This document shows positions 1-7,140 of a DNA stretch of 34,951 bases, piece after piece. Origin of the DNA: an uncultured Prevotella sp. GTDB taxonomy: Bacteria > Bacteroidota > Bacteroidia > Bacteroidales > Bacteroidaceae. The DNA is taken from NCBI GenBank assembly GCA_934230115.1, contig CAKQEI010000018.1:1-34951 (forward strand), in the 5' to 3' direction. The stretch's first letter is position 1; every line of letters starts with the position of its first letter. Made by a program: the position numbers and the translations under genes. Under the pieces are notes generated by a model, which saw only the letters and a list, made by a program, of their open reading frames with translations, was not told the DNA's origin and did no database searches.

Positions 1-29
1 GCTACGAACATTAAAACTAATTTCTTCAT
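1..29 (-). CDS. N-terminus of an exported protein (partial)
   Basis: A leftward reading frame starts with ATG at 29-27 and reads MKKLVLMFVA before leaving the window at position 1. A short lysine-rich start followed by a hydrophobic run is the usual beginning of a Bacteroidota signal peptide. A good promoter for this strand lies at 81-109, which supports a real gene start. Nothing can be said about function because only about nine codons are present. Confidence 0.6.
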
Positions 30-80
30 TTTCTTTGCTTTTTAAATCTGTAAAACAATCATTTGTTTATTAAAACACTG

Positions 81-109
81 CAAAGGTATATATTTTTTTG
101 ATACGGCAA
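81..109 (-). promoter_or_regulatory. Promoter of the leftward partial gene
   Basis: Read leftward, a -7 box TACCTTTG (88-81) is preceded by TTG (109-107) with an 18-bp spacer. This fits the Bacteroidota primary sigma consensus TTTG-N19-21-TAnnTTTG with a slightly short spacer. It sits about 50 bp before the partial gene's start codon. Confidence 0.6.
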
Positions 110-311
110 TAATGTTTTAGGGATTTTTTTTTGACTTTTTTGTAACCCATTTCGAAAGTATTGGTATTCAATAAGTTACAGACTGTAAACAAATGTTAAT
201 CTTTTGAACATACCTTTCATACAGTGAAAAAACGTTGTTTTTAGTCTTTGTTGTGTGCGTACAAAACATTTAGATTTATGACTCTGCAGGGGCTTTTAGT
301 TAGGTGATACA

Positions 312-342
312 TTGATTTTGTCGTATAAATTCTGTAACTTTG
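312..342 (+). promoter_or_regulatory. Promoter of mtaB
   Basis: TTG (312-314), a 20-bp spacer and TAACTTTG (335-342) match the Bacteroidota promoter consensus. The expected start near 348-350 gives a 5' leader of about 70 nt before the ATG at 422. Confidence 0.65.
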
Positions 343-421
343 CATATTCCTTCTTCTTAACAAGAAAAGGAGCAATGGCAAAGTAAAGCAAGAAAACCAA
401 TTATACATATATATATATAAG

Positions 422-1789
422 ATGATAAATTCTTCAGTATTTCAAAATAAGAAGGCTGCCTACTACACTCTCGGCTGCAAGCTCAACTTCTCTGAGACCT
501 CAACATTCGGACAAATGCTTGCCGAACTTGGTGTGACTGCAGCCCAGGAAGGCGAGAAGGCAGACTTATGTCTTATAAACACATGCTCCGTAACTGAGGT
601 GGCCGACCATAAGTGTCGACAGGCTATTCACCGTATGGTGCGTCAAAACCCAGGTGCTTTTGTAGCAGTTACAGGATGCTATGCACAGCTGGAGTCGGAG
701 TCTGTGAGCAAGATAGAAGGCGTAGACCTTGTGCTGGGTTCCAATGAGAAGGCCGATCTTGTACAGTTCCTCAGTGATGCTTGGACGGCAAAGGAGTCGG
801 AGAATGAAGGACAGTCTGACACGGAACACGATTCACTCCATCGTTTCTATTCGGTGAAGACAAAGAATATAAAGTCGTTTGCTCCGTCATGCTCACGTGG
901 AAACCGCACAAGATATTTCCTTAAGGTGCAGGACGGATGCGACTACTATTGCACTTATTGCACCATACCTTATGCTCGTGGCAACTCGCGCAATCCTACT
1001 ATAGCGTCTCTTGTTGCACAGGCAGAGCAGGCTGCGCGGGATGGTGGCAAGGAGATAGTGCTCACCGGAGTTAATATTGGCGACTTCGGCAAGACTACTG
1101 GCGAGAGTTTTCTCGACCTTGTCAAAGCTCTTGACAAAGTGGAGGGTATTGAGCGTTATCGTATAAGCAGTATGGAGCCAGATCTGTTGAGTGACGAGCT
1201 TATCGACTATTGTGCCCAAAGCCGTGCGTTTATGCCTCACTTCCATGTGCCATTGCAGAGTGGCAGCGACGAGGTGCTCAAGCTTATGCACCGCCGCTAC
1301 GACAAGGCTCTCTTTGCACACAAGATACAGCATATTAAGGAACGCATGCCTGATGCCTTTATTGGTGTGGACGTGATGGTGGGATGTCGTGGCGAGACTC
1401 CTGAGTGTTTCGAGGAGTGCTATGATTTCCTTAATGGTGTGGATGTCACTCAGCTTCATGTGTTCCCCTACAGCGAGCGTCCTGGCACTGCGGCTTTGCG
1501 TATACCTTATGTGGTGAGCGATGCCGACAAGAAAGAGCGCAGCAAGCGTTTGCTCGATATGAGCGAAAGCAAGCGTATTGATTTCTATGCAAAGTATATC
1601 GGTACAGAACAGGAGGTTCTCTTTGAGAAGGCTTCGCGTGGACGTGCCATGCATGGTTTTACAAAGAACTACGTGCGTGTGGAATTATCGCCTCGTGATG
1701 CACGTGAGGAATACGACAATCAACTTATTCGTGTGCGTCTCGGAGACTTCAACCACGACAAGTCGGCACTTAAGGCGGAGATTGTTTAA
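422..1789 (+). CDS. mtaB: tRNA t6A37 methylthiotransferase MtaB
   Basis: Radical-SAM enzyme that converts t6A to ms2t6A at position 37 of ANN-decoding tRNAs. The 455-residue protein has the family layout: an N-terminal UPF0004 domain with three cysteines for an auxiliary 4Fe-4S cluster (Cys19 in TLGCKLN, Cys55 in NTCSVT, Cys86 in TGCYAQ), a radical-SAM domain with CxxxCxxC (Cys173, Cys177, Cys180 in CDYYCTYC), and a C-terminal TRAM-like region ending near FNHDKSALKAEIV. The TLGCKLN motif and overall length favour MtaB over the related MiaB and RimO. The ATG at 422 follows an alternating TA run and lies about 80 bp after a consensus promoter. The next gene starts 38 bp downstream on the same strand, so the two are probably co-transcribed. 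Confidence 0.93.
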   Translation: MINSSVFQNKKAAYYTLGCKLNFSETSTFGQMLAELGVTAAQEGEKADLCLINTCSVTEVADHKCRQAIHRMVRQNPGAFVAVTGCYAQLESESVSKIEGVDLVLGSNEKADLVQFLSDAWTAKESENEGQSDTEHDSLHRFYSVKTKNIKSFAPSCSRGNRTRYFLKVQDGCDYYCTYCTIPYARGNSRNPTIASLVAQAEQAARDGGKEIVLTGVNIGDFGKTTGESFLDLVKALDKVEGIERYRISSMEPDLLSDELIDYCAQSRAFMPHFHVPLQSGSDEVLKLMHRRYDKALFAHKIQHIKERMPDAFIGVDVMVGCRGETPECFEECYDFLNGVDVTQLHVFPYSERPGTAALRIPYVVSDADKKERSKRLLDMSESKRIDFYAKYIGTEQEVLFEKASRGRAMHGFTKNYVRVELSPRDAREEYDNQLIRVRLGDFNHDKSALKAEIV

Positions 1790-1827
1790 GTGAAGAGTGA
1801 AAAACAAAGGGTGAAAAGGGAAAGAAG

Positions 1828-2859
1828 ATGAAGAAAGTAGCAATAGTAATACTCAACTGGAACGGTGCATCTATGATGCGCCGTTTCCTGCCGTCTGTGA
1901 TAGAGCATTCGGCTGAGGTGGCAGACATAGTGGTTGCTGATAATGCTTCTACCGATGATTCGTTGGCGTTGCTCCGTGATGAGTTTCCTTCGGTTAGAAC
2001 CATAGTGCTTGACAAGAACTATGGCTTTGCCGGTGGATATAACCGTGCCTTGGAGCAGGTGGGCAATGACTATTATATGTTGTTGAACAGCGATGTGGAA
2101 GTCACAGAAGGTTGGATGGACACATTGCTGGAGTTTATGGATTCTCATGAGGATGTGGCTGCTTGTCAGCCTAAGTTGCGTGCCGAACATTCCCGTGCTA
2201 TGTTTGAGTATGCTGGTGCAAGCGGTGGTTTTCTCGACCGCTATGGCTATCCTTTTTGCCGTGGCAGAATATTTGATACAGTAGAGGAGGACAAAGGTCA
2301 GTATGATGATGCTTGCCAGGTGCTTTGGGCTACGGGTGCCGCATTGATGATTCGCCGTGAGGACTATTGGCGGGTTGATGGTCTCGACGCACGCTTCTTT
2401 GCTCACAACGAGGAGATAGACCTTTGCTGGCGATTGTGCAATCTTGGCAGAAAGATATATTGTGTGCCGCAAAGTGTAGTGTATCATGTGGGAGGCGGAA
2501 CTTTGCCTAAGGGCAATCCAATGAAGACATACCTTAATTTCCGCAACAATCTTACAATGCTTTATAAGAACCTGCCCGAAAATGAACTGCGTCATGTGAT
2601 GCGTGTTAGGTTCTGGCTTGATTATGTAGCCGCATTCAAATCGTTGTTGCTCGACCGCAATTGGGGCGAGTTTAAGGCTGTAGTGCGTGGTCGCAAGGCT
2701 TTTAGTGCGTGGCGTAAGGACTTTGAGGGCGACCGTCGCAAGATTCAAGCTTCGCGTGTGATAGATAGTGATACGATGCGAAAGCCATACAGTTTGTTGT
2801 GGCAATATTATATTCGTGGAGTACGCAAGTACTTATTTTTGCTATTTTTAATTGTTTAG
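1828..2859 (+). CDS. Family 2 glycosyltransferase, rhamnosyltransferase-like
   Basis: Cytoplasmic or membrane-bound GT-A glycosyltransferase, 343 residues, probably transferring a sugar to a surface polysaccharide or lipid-linked glycan. The N-terminus VAIVILNWNG is the classic GT2 start. Asp38 in VVADNAS and the metal-binding triad NSDVE (Asp89-Val-Glu91) fit nucleotide-sugar binding, and FFAHNEEIDLCWR (190-202) carries the probable catalytic acidic residues. The C-terminal third contains amphipathic or hydrophobic stretches (LWQYYIRGVRKYLFLLFLIV at the end) that may bind the membrane. It follows mtaB by 38 bp; that spacer (1790-1827) has the GTGAARAGTGAA-type wording that recurs near 26,650. 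Donor and acceptor cannot be read from the sequence. Confidence 0.88.
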   Translation: MKKVAIVILNWNGASMMRRFLPSVIEHSAEVADIVVADNASTDDSLALLRDEFPSVRTIVLDKNYGFAGGYNRALEQVGNDYYMLLNSDVEVTEGWMDTLLEFMDSHEDVAACQPKLRAEHSRAMFEYAGASGGFLDRYGYPFCRGRIFDTVEEDKGQYDDACQVLWATGAALMIRREDYWRVDGLDARFFAHNEEIDLCWRLCNLGRKIYCVPQSVVYHVGGGTLPKGNPMKTYLNFRNNLTMLYKNLPENELRHVMRVRFWLDYVAAFKSLLLDRNWGEFKAVVRGRKAFSAWRKDFEGDRRKIQASRVIDSDTMRKPYSLLWQYYIRGVRKYLFLLFLIV

Positions 2860-2902
2860 TAGTATAATTAGCAACGTCGTTTAACTTTTTTAGCTGAAAA
2901 TC

Positions 2903-2933
2903 TTGCTGTTTAAAAACTTTTTTAGTATTTTTG
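2903..2933 (+). promoter_or_regulatory. Promoter of gldB-like gene
   Basis: TTG (2903-2905), a 20-bp spacer and TATTTTTG (2926-2933) match the Bacteroidota promoter consensus, 40 bp before the start codon at 2974. Confidence 0.6.
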
Positions 2934-2973
2934 CAACAGTTAAAACGCATGTCTATAAGCATGTAAATAAAAA

Positions 2974-3774
2974 ATGCCTATTGTGAGAAAGTTATATATT
3001 ATAATAATGACAATCGTCCTGTTTGTTTCAACTGCATGTGAGTTGAAACTAAAACAGTATGGTGAGGACAGTCCGTCGTCGCTTGTTGAAGTGCAGCGAT
3101 ATGACCGTCTGCAAAGTCGTTATCTCACCACGGGAGATTTTTCGGCTCTACAGCAGATGAACATAGAGTTTCCTATGGAGACACGCACCTTGATAGAGGA
3201 TGTGCTGCGTATAGGAGATGTAAACGACCCAGAAATCAACAGCAAGTTTCTTAATTTCTATCAGGACACTATTTTGCAGTCGCTCATTGCCGACGCCGAG
3301 TTGCAGTATGCAAGTATGACTGACATCAATAAGCAGTTCAGCGACGCTTTCAAGAAATTGCAAAAGATGTGTCCATCGATGAAGCTCCCCATTGTATATT
3401 CACAGATTGGAGCGCTCGACCAAAGCGTGATAATAGGCAACAACTCCATAGGTATCTCGCTCGACAAATATCTCGGCAATGACTATCCGCTTTACCGACG
3501 TTTCTATTCGGAAGAACAGCGCCGGCTTATGACGCGCGAATATATTGTGCCTGATTGCATGAGTTTCTACATACTCAGTATGTATCCACTTAAGAATTAT
3601 GAGAGCCGCACTCAGTATGAGCGCGACCTGCATATGGGCAAGATAATGTGGGCTGTCAACAAGTTGCTTGGTAGGAAAATATTCAACACCAAGTTTACGG
3701 CAATTGTAGACAACTATGCTAAGAAGAATTCAAAAATGAGTGTCATGGATATTCTTGAATCAGACAATTTTTGA
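2974..3774 (+). CDS. gldB: GldB-family gliding-motility-type lipoprotein
   Basis: A 266-residue predicted lipoprotein with a hydrophobic leader and a lipobox ending in STAC (lipidated Cys22). The central motif GISLDKYLGNDYPLY (about residues 160-174) followed by a conserved Tyr/Arg-rich segment resembles the GldB family (known as gliding motility-associated lipoprotein GldB), which is found in non-gliding Bacteroidota as well. GldB was first linked to Flavobacterium gliding; its role in non-motile gut or oral Bacteroidales is unknown. No other gld, spr or por gene is visible nearby, so the context gives no help. The gene has its own promoter (2903-2933) and converges on gph. The family assignment is by motif recall and is fairly but not fully certain. 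Confidence 0.75.
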   Translation: MPIVRKLYIIIMTIVLFVSTACELKLKQYGEDSPSSLVEVQRYDRLQSRYLTTGDFSALQQMNIEFPMETRTLIEDVLRIGDVNDPEINSKFLNFYQDTILQSLIADAELQYASMTDINKQFSDAFKKLQKMCPSMKLPIVYSQIGALDQSVIIGNNSIGISLDKYLGNDYPLYRRFYSEEQRRLMTREYIVPDCMSFYILSMYPLKNYESRTQYERDLHMGKIMWAVNKLLGRKIFNTKFTAIVDNYAKKNSKMSVMDILESDNF

Positions 3775-3822
3775 GATATAAGGTCTTTTTCTTAAAAGAA
3801 TGCTTTATAGCATATAAAAAGA

Positions 3823-3854
3823 TTTGCATATTGTTCAGGAAAAAGCTACCTTTG
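3823..3854 (+). promoter_or_regulatory. Orphan consensus promoter
   Basis: TTTG (3823-3826), a 20-bp spacer and TACCTTTG (3847-3854) form one of the best promoter matches in the window. It lies after the gldB stop and points at the terminator at 3913-3944, with no open reading frame between, so it appears to drive a short non-coding transcript. Confidence 0.65.
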
Positions 3855-3860
3855 TGACGT

Positions 3861-3955
3861 TATCCTGAATACAATCTTTTTACCTTAAGAAAGAGACTAA
3901 TACCTATTGATAAAATGCCGGACTCTGAGAAGAGTCCGGCATTTGCTATTTTAGT
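3861..3955 (+). ncRNA. Candidate small RNA between gldB and gph
   Basis: A promoter with both boxes and ideal spacing (3823-3854) is followed about 60 bp later by a strong hairpin and a T-rich tract (3913-3955). The transcript would be roughly 90-100 nt, ending in the hairpin, with a single-stranded AU-rich 5' part containing ATACAATCTTTTTACC. No start codon with a plausible small protein was found. It could extend toward the 3' end of the convergent gph transcript (stop at 3968). I know no named family for it. The boundaries are inferred from promoter and terminator positions. Confidence 0.5.
3913..3944. terminator. Bidirectional intrinsic terminator
   Basis: A perfect 14-bp stem (3913-3926 with 3931-3944; AAATGCCGGACTCT and its complement) closed by a GAGA loop. 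A T-rich tract follows on the plus strand (TTTGCTATTTT) and TTTTAT on the minus strand. It can end the candidate small RNA rightward and gph leftward. Confidence 0.85.
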
Positions 3956-3967
3956 GAGTAACGTGCT

Positions 3968-4606
3968 TTATTGTTTCAGTATTTCTTGCGGAGTGGCTAC
4001 CAATGTAGTGGCTCCATGTTCAATGAGGAAATCTTTATCGCGGAATCCCCATAGCACACTAATACAAGGCATTCCTGCATTGCGGGCTGTGTCTATGTCC
4101 ACATCACTGTCGCCTATGTATACAGATTCTTCTGCTGTGGCATTGAGTTGGCGCAATGCTTCTATCACAGTGTCGGGTGCAGGTTTCTTGCGTATGTCCT
4201 CACGTTCACCGATAGCAACTGTTACAAGGTCGCCAAAGAAGTGGTGGCATAACTCTTGTGTGGCAGCATAGAACTTGTTGCTGACTACAGCCACTTTCTT
4301 TCCTCTTCTCTGCAGTTCCTCAAGCATCGGCATTACACCTTCGTAAGGGCAGGTGGTGTCAAGATTATGTTTCATGTAATGTTGGCGGAAGTCGGCAAGA
4401 GTCTTGTCGAACAATGGATTCTGCAAACCATCAGGCGTGGCACGTTCCATAAGTTTCTTCACACCATTACCAACAAATCTTCTCACCTCGTCTAATGTGC
4501 GCTCTGGCATACCGTTTGTGCGCAAGGCATAGTTGCAGCTTGCAGCAAGATCGGCAAGCGAAGAGAGCAGCGTGCCGTCCAAGTCAAAAATATAAGTGTT
4601 GTACAT
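3968..4606 (-). CDS. gph: HAD phosphatase, phosphoglycolate phosphatase-like
   Basis: A 212-residue haloacid dehalogenase superfamily hydrolase, probably cytoplasmic, of the phosphoglycolate phosphatase/Gph type that removes phosphate from small phosphorylated metabolites. All four HAD motifs are visible: motif I DLDGT (Asp8, Asp10), motif II VVSNK (Ser109), motif III the lysine of RKKPAPD (about Lys141), motif IV GDSDVD (Asp166, Asp170). A helical cap domain lies between motifs I and II. It is divergent from mltG, with 165 bp between start codons. A weak -7-like box TAACTTCG is visible leftward at 4668-4661 with no clear -33 partner. The substrate is inferred from family resemblance only; pyrophosphatase or other sugar-phosphatase activity is possible. 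Confidence 0.82.
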   Translation of the reverse strand: MYNTYIFDLDGTLLSSLADLAASCNYALRTNGMPERTLDEVRRFVGNGVKKLMERATPDGLQNPLFDKTLADFRQHYMKHNLDTTCPYEGVMPMLEELQRRGKKVAVVSNKFYAATQELCHHFFGDLVTVAIGEREDIRKKPAPDTVIEALRQLNATAEESVYIGDSDVDIDTARNAGMPCISVLWGFRDKDFLIEHGATTLVATPQEILKQ

Positions 4607-4708
4607 CTTTTTATGTATTTATATATAATGTATCCTTCGTAGAATTATGCAATTGCGGTGCGAAGTTACGGATATTAATGATAATACGTATAAAAAAAAT
4701 AAATAAAT

Positions 4709-4739
4709 TTTGCTGTCTATTGCAATTCGGTTATCTTTG
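4709..4739 (+). promoter_or_regulatory. Promoter of mltG
   Basis: TTTG (4709-4712), a 19-bp spacer and TATCTTTG (4732-4739): a textbook Bacteroidota promoter, 32 bp before the ATG at 4772. Confidence 0.7.
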
Positions 4740-4771
4740 CAGACAAAAAAGAGAAAAATACCAGACACGTT

Positions 4772-5818
4772 ATGAAAAAGAAACCAAAACGTAGATTCCT
4801 CGTTCCGGCAGGTGTATGCCTGGCTGTGGTAGCCGCAGCTGTCTACTATTATTTTTTCGCCTCAATGCTTGGTGGAAAGGAAACAAAGTATGTATATATT
4901 GACAGCGACGATACTGTTGATTCGGTGTCGGTCAAGTTGTCGGCAGTGTCTAAATCTAATGCCATGACAGGCTTTAAAACTCTTGTGCATTTCAGTAAAT
5001 ATGCTGATAAAATACGCACAGGTCGCTATGCTGTAGAGCCAGGAGATGGCGCCTTTACAGTGTTCCGTCATTTGAAGAATGGACTGCAGAGTCCGGTAAA
5101 CCTTGTAGTTCCGTCGGTTCGCACAGTCGACCGTCTTGCTTCTGAATTGTCGAAACGTCTGATGGTTGATAGTGCAGACATTTACAATGCTCTTGCTGAT
5201 GAGGCAACGTGTAAAAAATATGGCTACGATACGACAACAATAGCTGCAATGTTCATACCAAACACCTATGACATTTATTGGAATGTGAGTGTAGACAAGT
5301 TGCTCGATCGTATGAAGAAGGAGTGTGGCAATTTTTGGAATAAAGACCGTATGGCTAAGGCAAAGTCGCTTAAACTCTCGCCTGTAGAGGTAAGTACTTT
5401 GGCGAGCATCATTGACGAGGAAACAGCCAATAATGGCGAGAAGCCAATGGTGGCAGGAATGTATTACAACCGACTTATGTTGCGTGATGCCGAGTATCCA
5501 GACGGTATGCCATTACAGGCCGACCCTACGATTAAGTTTGCTTGGAAACGTTTCGATTTGAAGCGTATATACAACAATCTGCTTCATGTCAACAGTCCTT
5601 ATAACACCTATGTCAATCCAGGACTGCCGCCAGGACCAATACGCATACCATCAATAGCTGGTATTGACGCTGTGCTCAATCTTGTGCGTCATGATTATCT
5701 TTATATGTGTGCCAAGGAGGATTTCAGTGGTACGCATAATTTTGCACGCAACTATAACGAACATCTGCAGAATGCGCGTAGATATAGTCAGGCTTTAAAC
5801 CAAAGAGGAATTAAATAA
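4772..5818 (+). CDS. mltG: Endolytic peptidoglycan transglycosylase MltG
   Basis: Inner-membrane lytic transglycosylase (YceG/MltG family) that cuts nascent peptidoglycan strands and is thought to set glycan chain length. The 348-residue protein has a basic N-terminus, one membrane anchor (about residues 9-31), a LysM-like region (about 38-110) and the catalytic domain. The catalytic region contains TLASIIDEET (209-218), MYYNRL (230-235), MPLQADPTIKF (246-256) and the family signature SPYNTYVNPGLPPGPI. The motif usually written SIxEKE in proteobacterial MltG reads SIIDEE here, so which acidic residue is catalytic should be checked by alignment. The start follows a consensus promoter. A hairpin terminator (5861-5901) lies downstream, so it is probably monocistronic. 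Confidence 0.92.
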   Translation: MKKKPKRRFLVPAGVCLAVVAAAVYYYFFASMLGGKETKYVYIDSDDTVDSVSVKLSAVSKSNAMTGFKTLVHFSKYADKIRTGRYAVEPGDGAFTVFRHLKNGLQSPVNLVVPSVRTVDRLASELSKRLMVDSADIYNALADEATCKKYGYDTTTIAAMFIPNTYDIYWNVSVDKLLDRMKKECGNFWNKDRMAKAKSLKLSPVEVSTLASIIDEETANNGEKPMVAGMYYNRLMLRDAEYPDGMPLQADPTIKFAWKRFDLKRIYNNLLHVNSPYNTYVNPGLPPGPIRIPSIAGIDAVLNLVRHDYLYMCAKEDFSGTHNFARNYNEHLQNARRYSQALNQRGIK

Positions 5819-5860
5819 AGTTCTTCAGAAAAAAGTTGCTATGTAGCAAATTGCATGTTT

Positions 5861-5901
5861 ACAATAAGAGGTCGAGCAGAAAAAGTTCGACCTCTTATTG
5901 T
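5861..5901 (+). terminator. Hairpin downstream of mltG
   Basis: A perfect 15-bp stem (5861-5875 with 5887-5901, core AGAGGTCGA) around an 11-nt loop. It is followed by TTATC rather than a long T-run, so termination may be incomplete. The arm core AGGTCGA recurs in the terminator at 33,195-33,242. Confidence 0.65.
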
Positions 5902-5922
5902 TATCTATCAGTAGATGTTGTT

Positions 5923-5944
5923 AATATTGGAAAATCCCAATATT
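5923..5944 (-). terminator. Terminator at the end of the glycoside-hydrolase-like gene
   Basis: An 8-bp stem AATATTGG/CCAATATT (5923-5930 with 5937-5944) begins immediately after the leftward stop codon at 5950-5948. A weak hairpin without a long T-run, so only a probable terminator. Confidence 0.4.
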
Positions 5945-5947
5945 TTC

Positions 5948-7051
5948 TTATTTTTCAAGTTTCTTAAGTACCTTTTCAAGCTCAGCCCAGTGCTCCTCAG
6001 TCATATCATTCGGAGTGAAGATGCTGATACCGTTGGCACCTGCTGCCATAGAAGTCTCCACAGCCTCTGCAATTTCAGAAGGCAGAAGACCAGAGTTCTC
6101 AGGGTCAATCACTTTGTCTTTGTGTCTCCAGTCGTGGCAGATGAAGATACCGCTGTATAGCTGCATGTTCTTGCCCTTGATAGATTCTACCTCTTCCTTT
6201 GTCACTTTGCCAACCCATCCTGCAGGTTCCATATAGAAGTCGTTGTAGTTCATTGGGAACACAGCATCGAGTTTCCAGTTGTTCCACTGCTGGCGTACCA
6301 TCCACTCTGCATAACTCTTAGGACCAGGGAACACATCGGCACTAAGCTTCTTGCCTTTAGCGTGAACAGCGTCGCTGATATGGTTTACAAGAGCAGTGAT
6401 GGCATCGCAGCGGAACTGTGCCCACTCCTTAATTTTCGATGGGTCGCATACTTTAGTGATGTCAATACCGCTCTGCTTCTTGAAAGCAGATACACAATCG
6501 TTGCAGTAGCAGAAGTCAGCCTTTGCATACTCACCGTTCATGTTGAGTCCGTACTTGTCCCACAATCCGCGAGCAAGTATCACGTCGGCATAGCGGATAT
6601 AGTCGAGTTGCACATAGTCTACCTCGGGTATCTCGGCAATCTGCTCAAATGTAGTAGTGAGGAACTTCTTCACGTCCTCATTGCGTGGGTCGAGTGTTGT
6701 GTAGTAAGGCACGTATGGAGGATTGTCGTAAGCCGACTCACCCAGACGGTTCACTGTATACCAACTCTTAGGTTTGCCTCCAGGAGTCATTGTAGGCACC
6801 CAAGCGTGATACTCAAGTCCGGCTTTCTTAGCAGCCTTTGATGCTGTGCGGATTTTCTCCAAGTCCATACCTGCGTTAATGCACACGCCCGTTACACCAT
6901 GTTTCTTCCAAGCCTTAAAGTCAGCTGTAAGCGATTTCTCTGTAGCGTTGTCTCCATAGCCAGCCCAAGCATACACTGGGATTTGGTTGCCCTTGGCATT
7001 TGCGCACAATGCTGTGAGAGCCATGGCGAGTGATAAAAATAATTTCTTCAT
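5948..7051 (-). CDS. Secreted glycoside hydrolase-like protein (GHL10/DUF187 type)
   Basis: A 367-residue secreted protein. The first 19 residues form a signal peptide (MKKLFLSLAMALTALCANA, probable cleavage before Lys20). The mature part reads as a TIM-barrel hydrolase-like domain: an early strand PVYAWAGYGD, KAWKKHGVTGVCINAG, then EYHAWVPTM, DPRNEDVKKFLTTTFEQIAE and the hallmark VDYVQLDYIRYAD, which resembles the DxxxLDYIRYP signature of glycosyl-hydrolase-like family 10 (PF02638). Later strands include LSADVFPGP, LDAVFPMNYNDFY and GISIFTPNDM. It probably acts on a glycan in the periplasm or outside the cell, but no substrate can be read. It follows the Rpn gene on the same strand with an 89-bp gap containing a 16-bp palindrome. 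Confidence 0.75.
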   Translation of the reverse strand: MKKLFLSLAMALTALCANAKGNQIPVYAWAGYGDNATEKSLTADFKAWKKHGVTGVCINAGMDLEKIRTASKAAKKAGLEYHAWVPTMTPGGKPKSWYTVNRLGESAYDNPPYVPYYTTLDPRNEDVKKFLTTTFEQIAEIPEVDYVQLDYIRYADVILARGLWDKYGLNMNGEYAKADFCYCNDCVSAFKKQSGIDITKVCDPSKIKEWAQFRCDAITALVNHISDAVHAKGKKLSADVFPGPKSYAEWMVRQQWNNWKLDAVFPMNYNDFYMEPAGWVGKVTKEEVESIKGKNMQLYSGIFICHDWRHKDKVIDPENSGLLPSEIAEAVETSMAAGANGISIFTPNDMTEEHWAELEKVLKKLEK

Positions 7052-7115
7052 GTTGTTTGTTTTTTTTGATTATTTATTGTTGTTTGTTTTCTTTCTTATT
7101 ATTATAGTGTTACGT

Positions 7116-7131
7116 GCATATTTAAATATGC
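7116..7131. repeat. 16-bp perfect palindrome upstream of the glycoside hydrolase gene
   Basis: GCATATTTAAATATGC is a perfect palindrome, 65 bp before the start codon at 7051 and 10 bp after the leftward stop of the Rpn gene at 7141. It could be an operator for a dimeric regulator or a weak cruciform; no clear TAnnTTTG box for the glycoside hydrolase gene was found next to it. Confidence 0.4.
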
Positions 7132-7140
7132 CAGATATTA

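Larger units (their letters stand above)
30..421. other. Divergent intergenic region
   Basis: About 390 AT-rich bases separate the leftward partial gene from rightward mtaB. It holds one promoter per strand (81-109 leftward, 312-342 rightward). Between them (about 110-300) I see no gene, no strong hairpin and no repeat. Just before the mtaB start there is an alternating TA run at 407-419. Confidence 0.6.

Noticed and set aside
893..1654. Long leftward open frame (253 codons) inside mtaB
   Set aside because: It is antisense to a well-conserved gene, has no promoter or family-like motifs, and its composition (many His/Leu/Thr) is what the reverse of coding DNA gives. The same applies to antisense frames at 1786-2805, 16619-17434 and 31709-32806.
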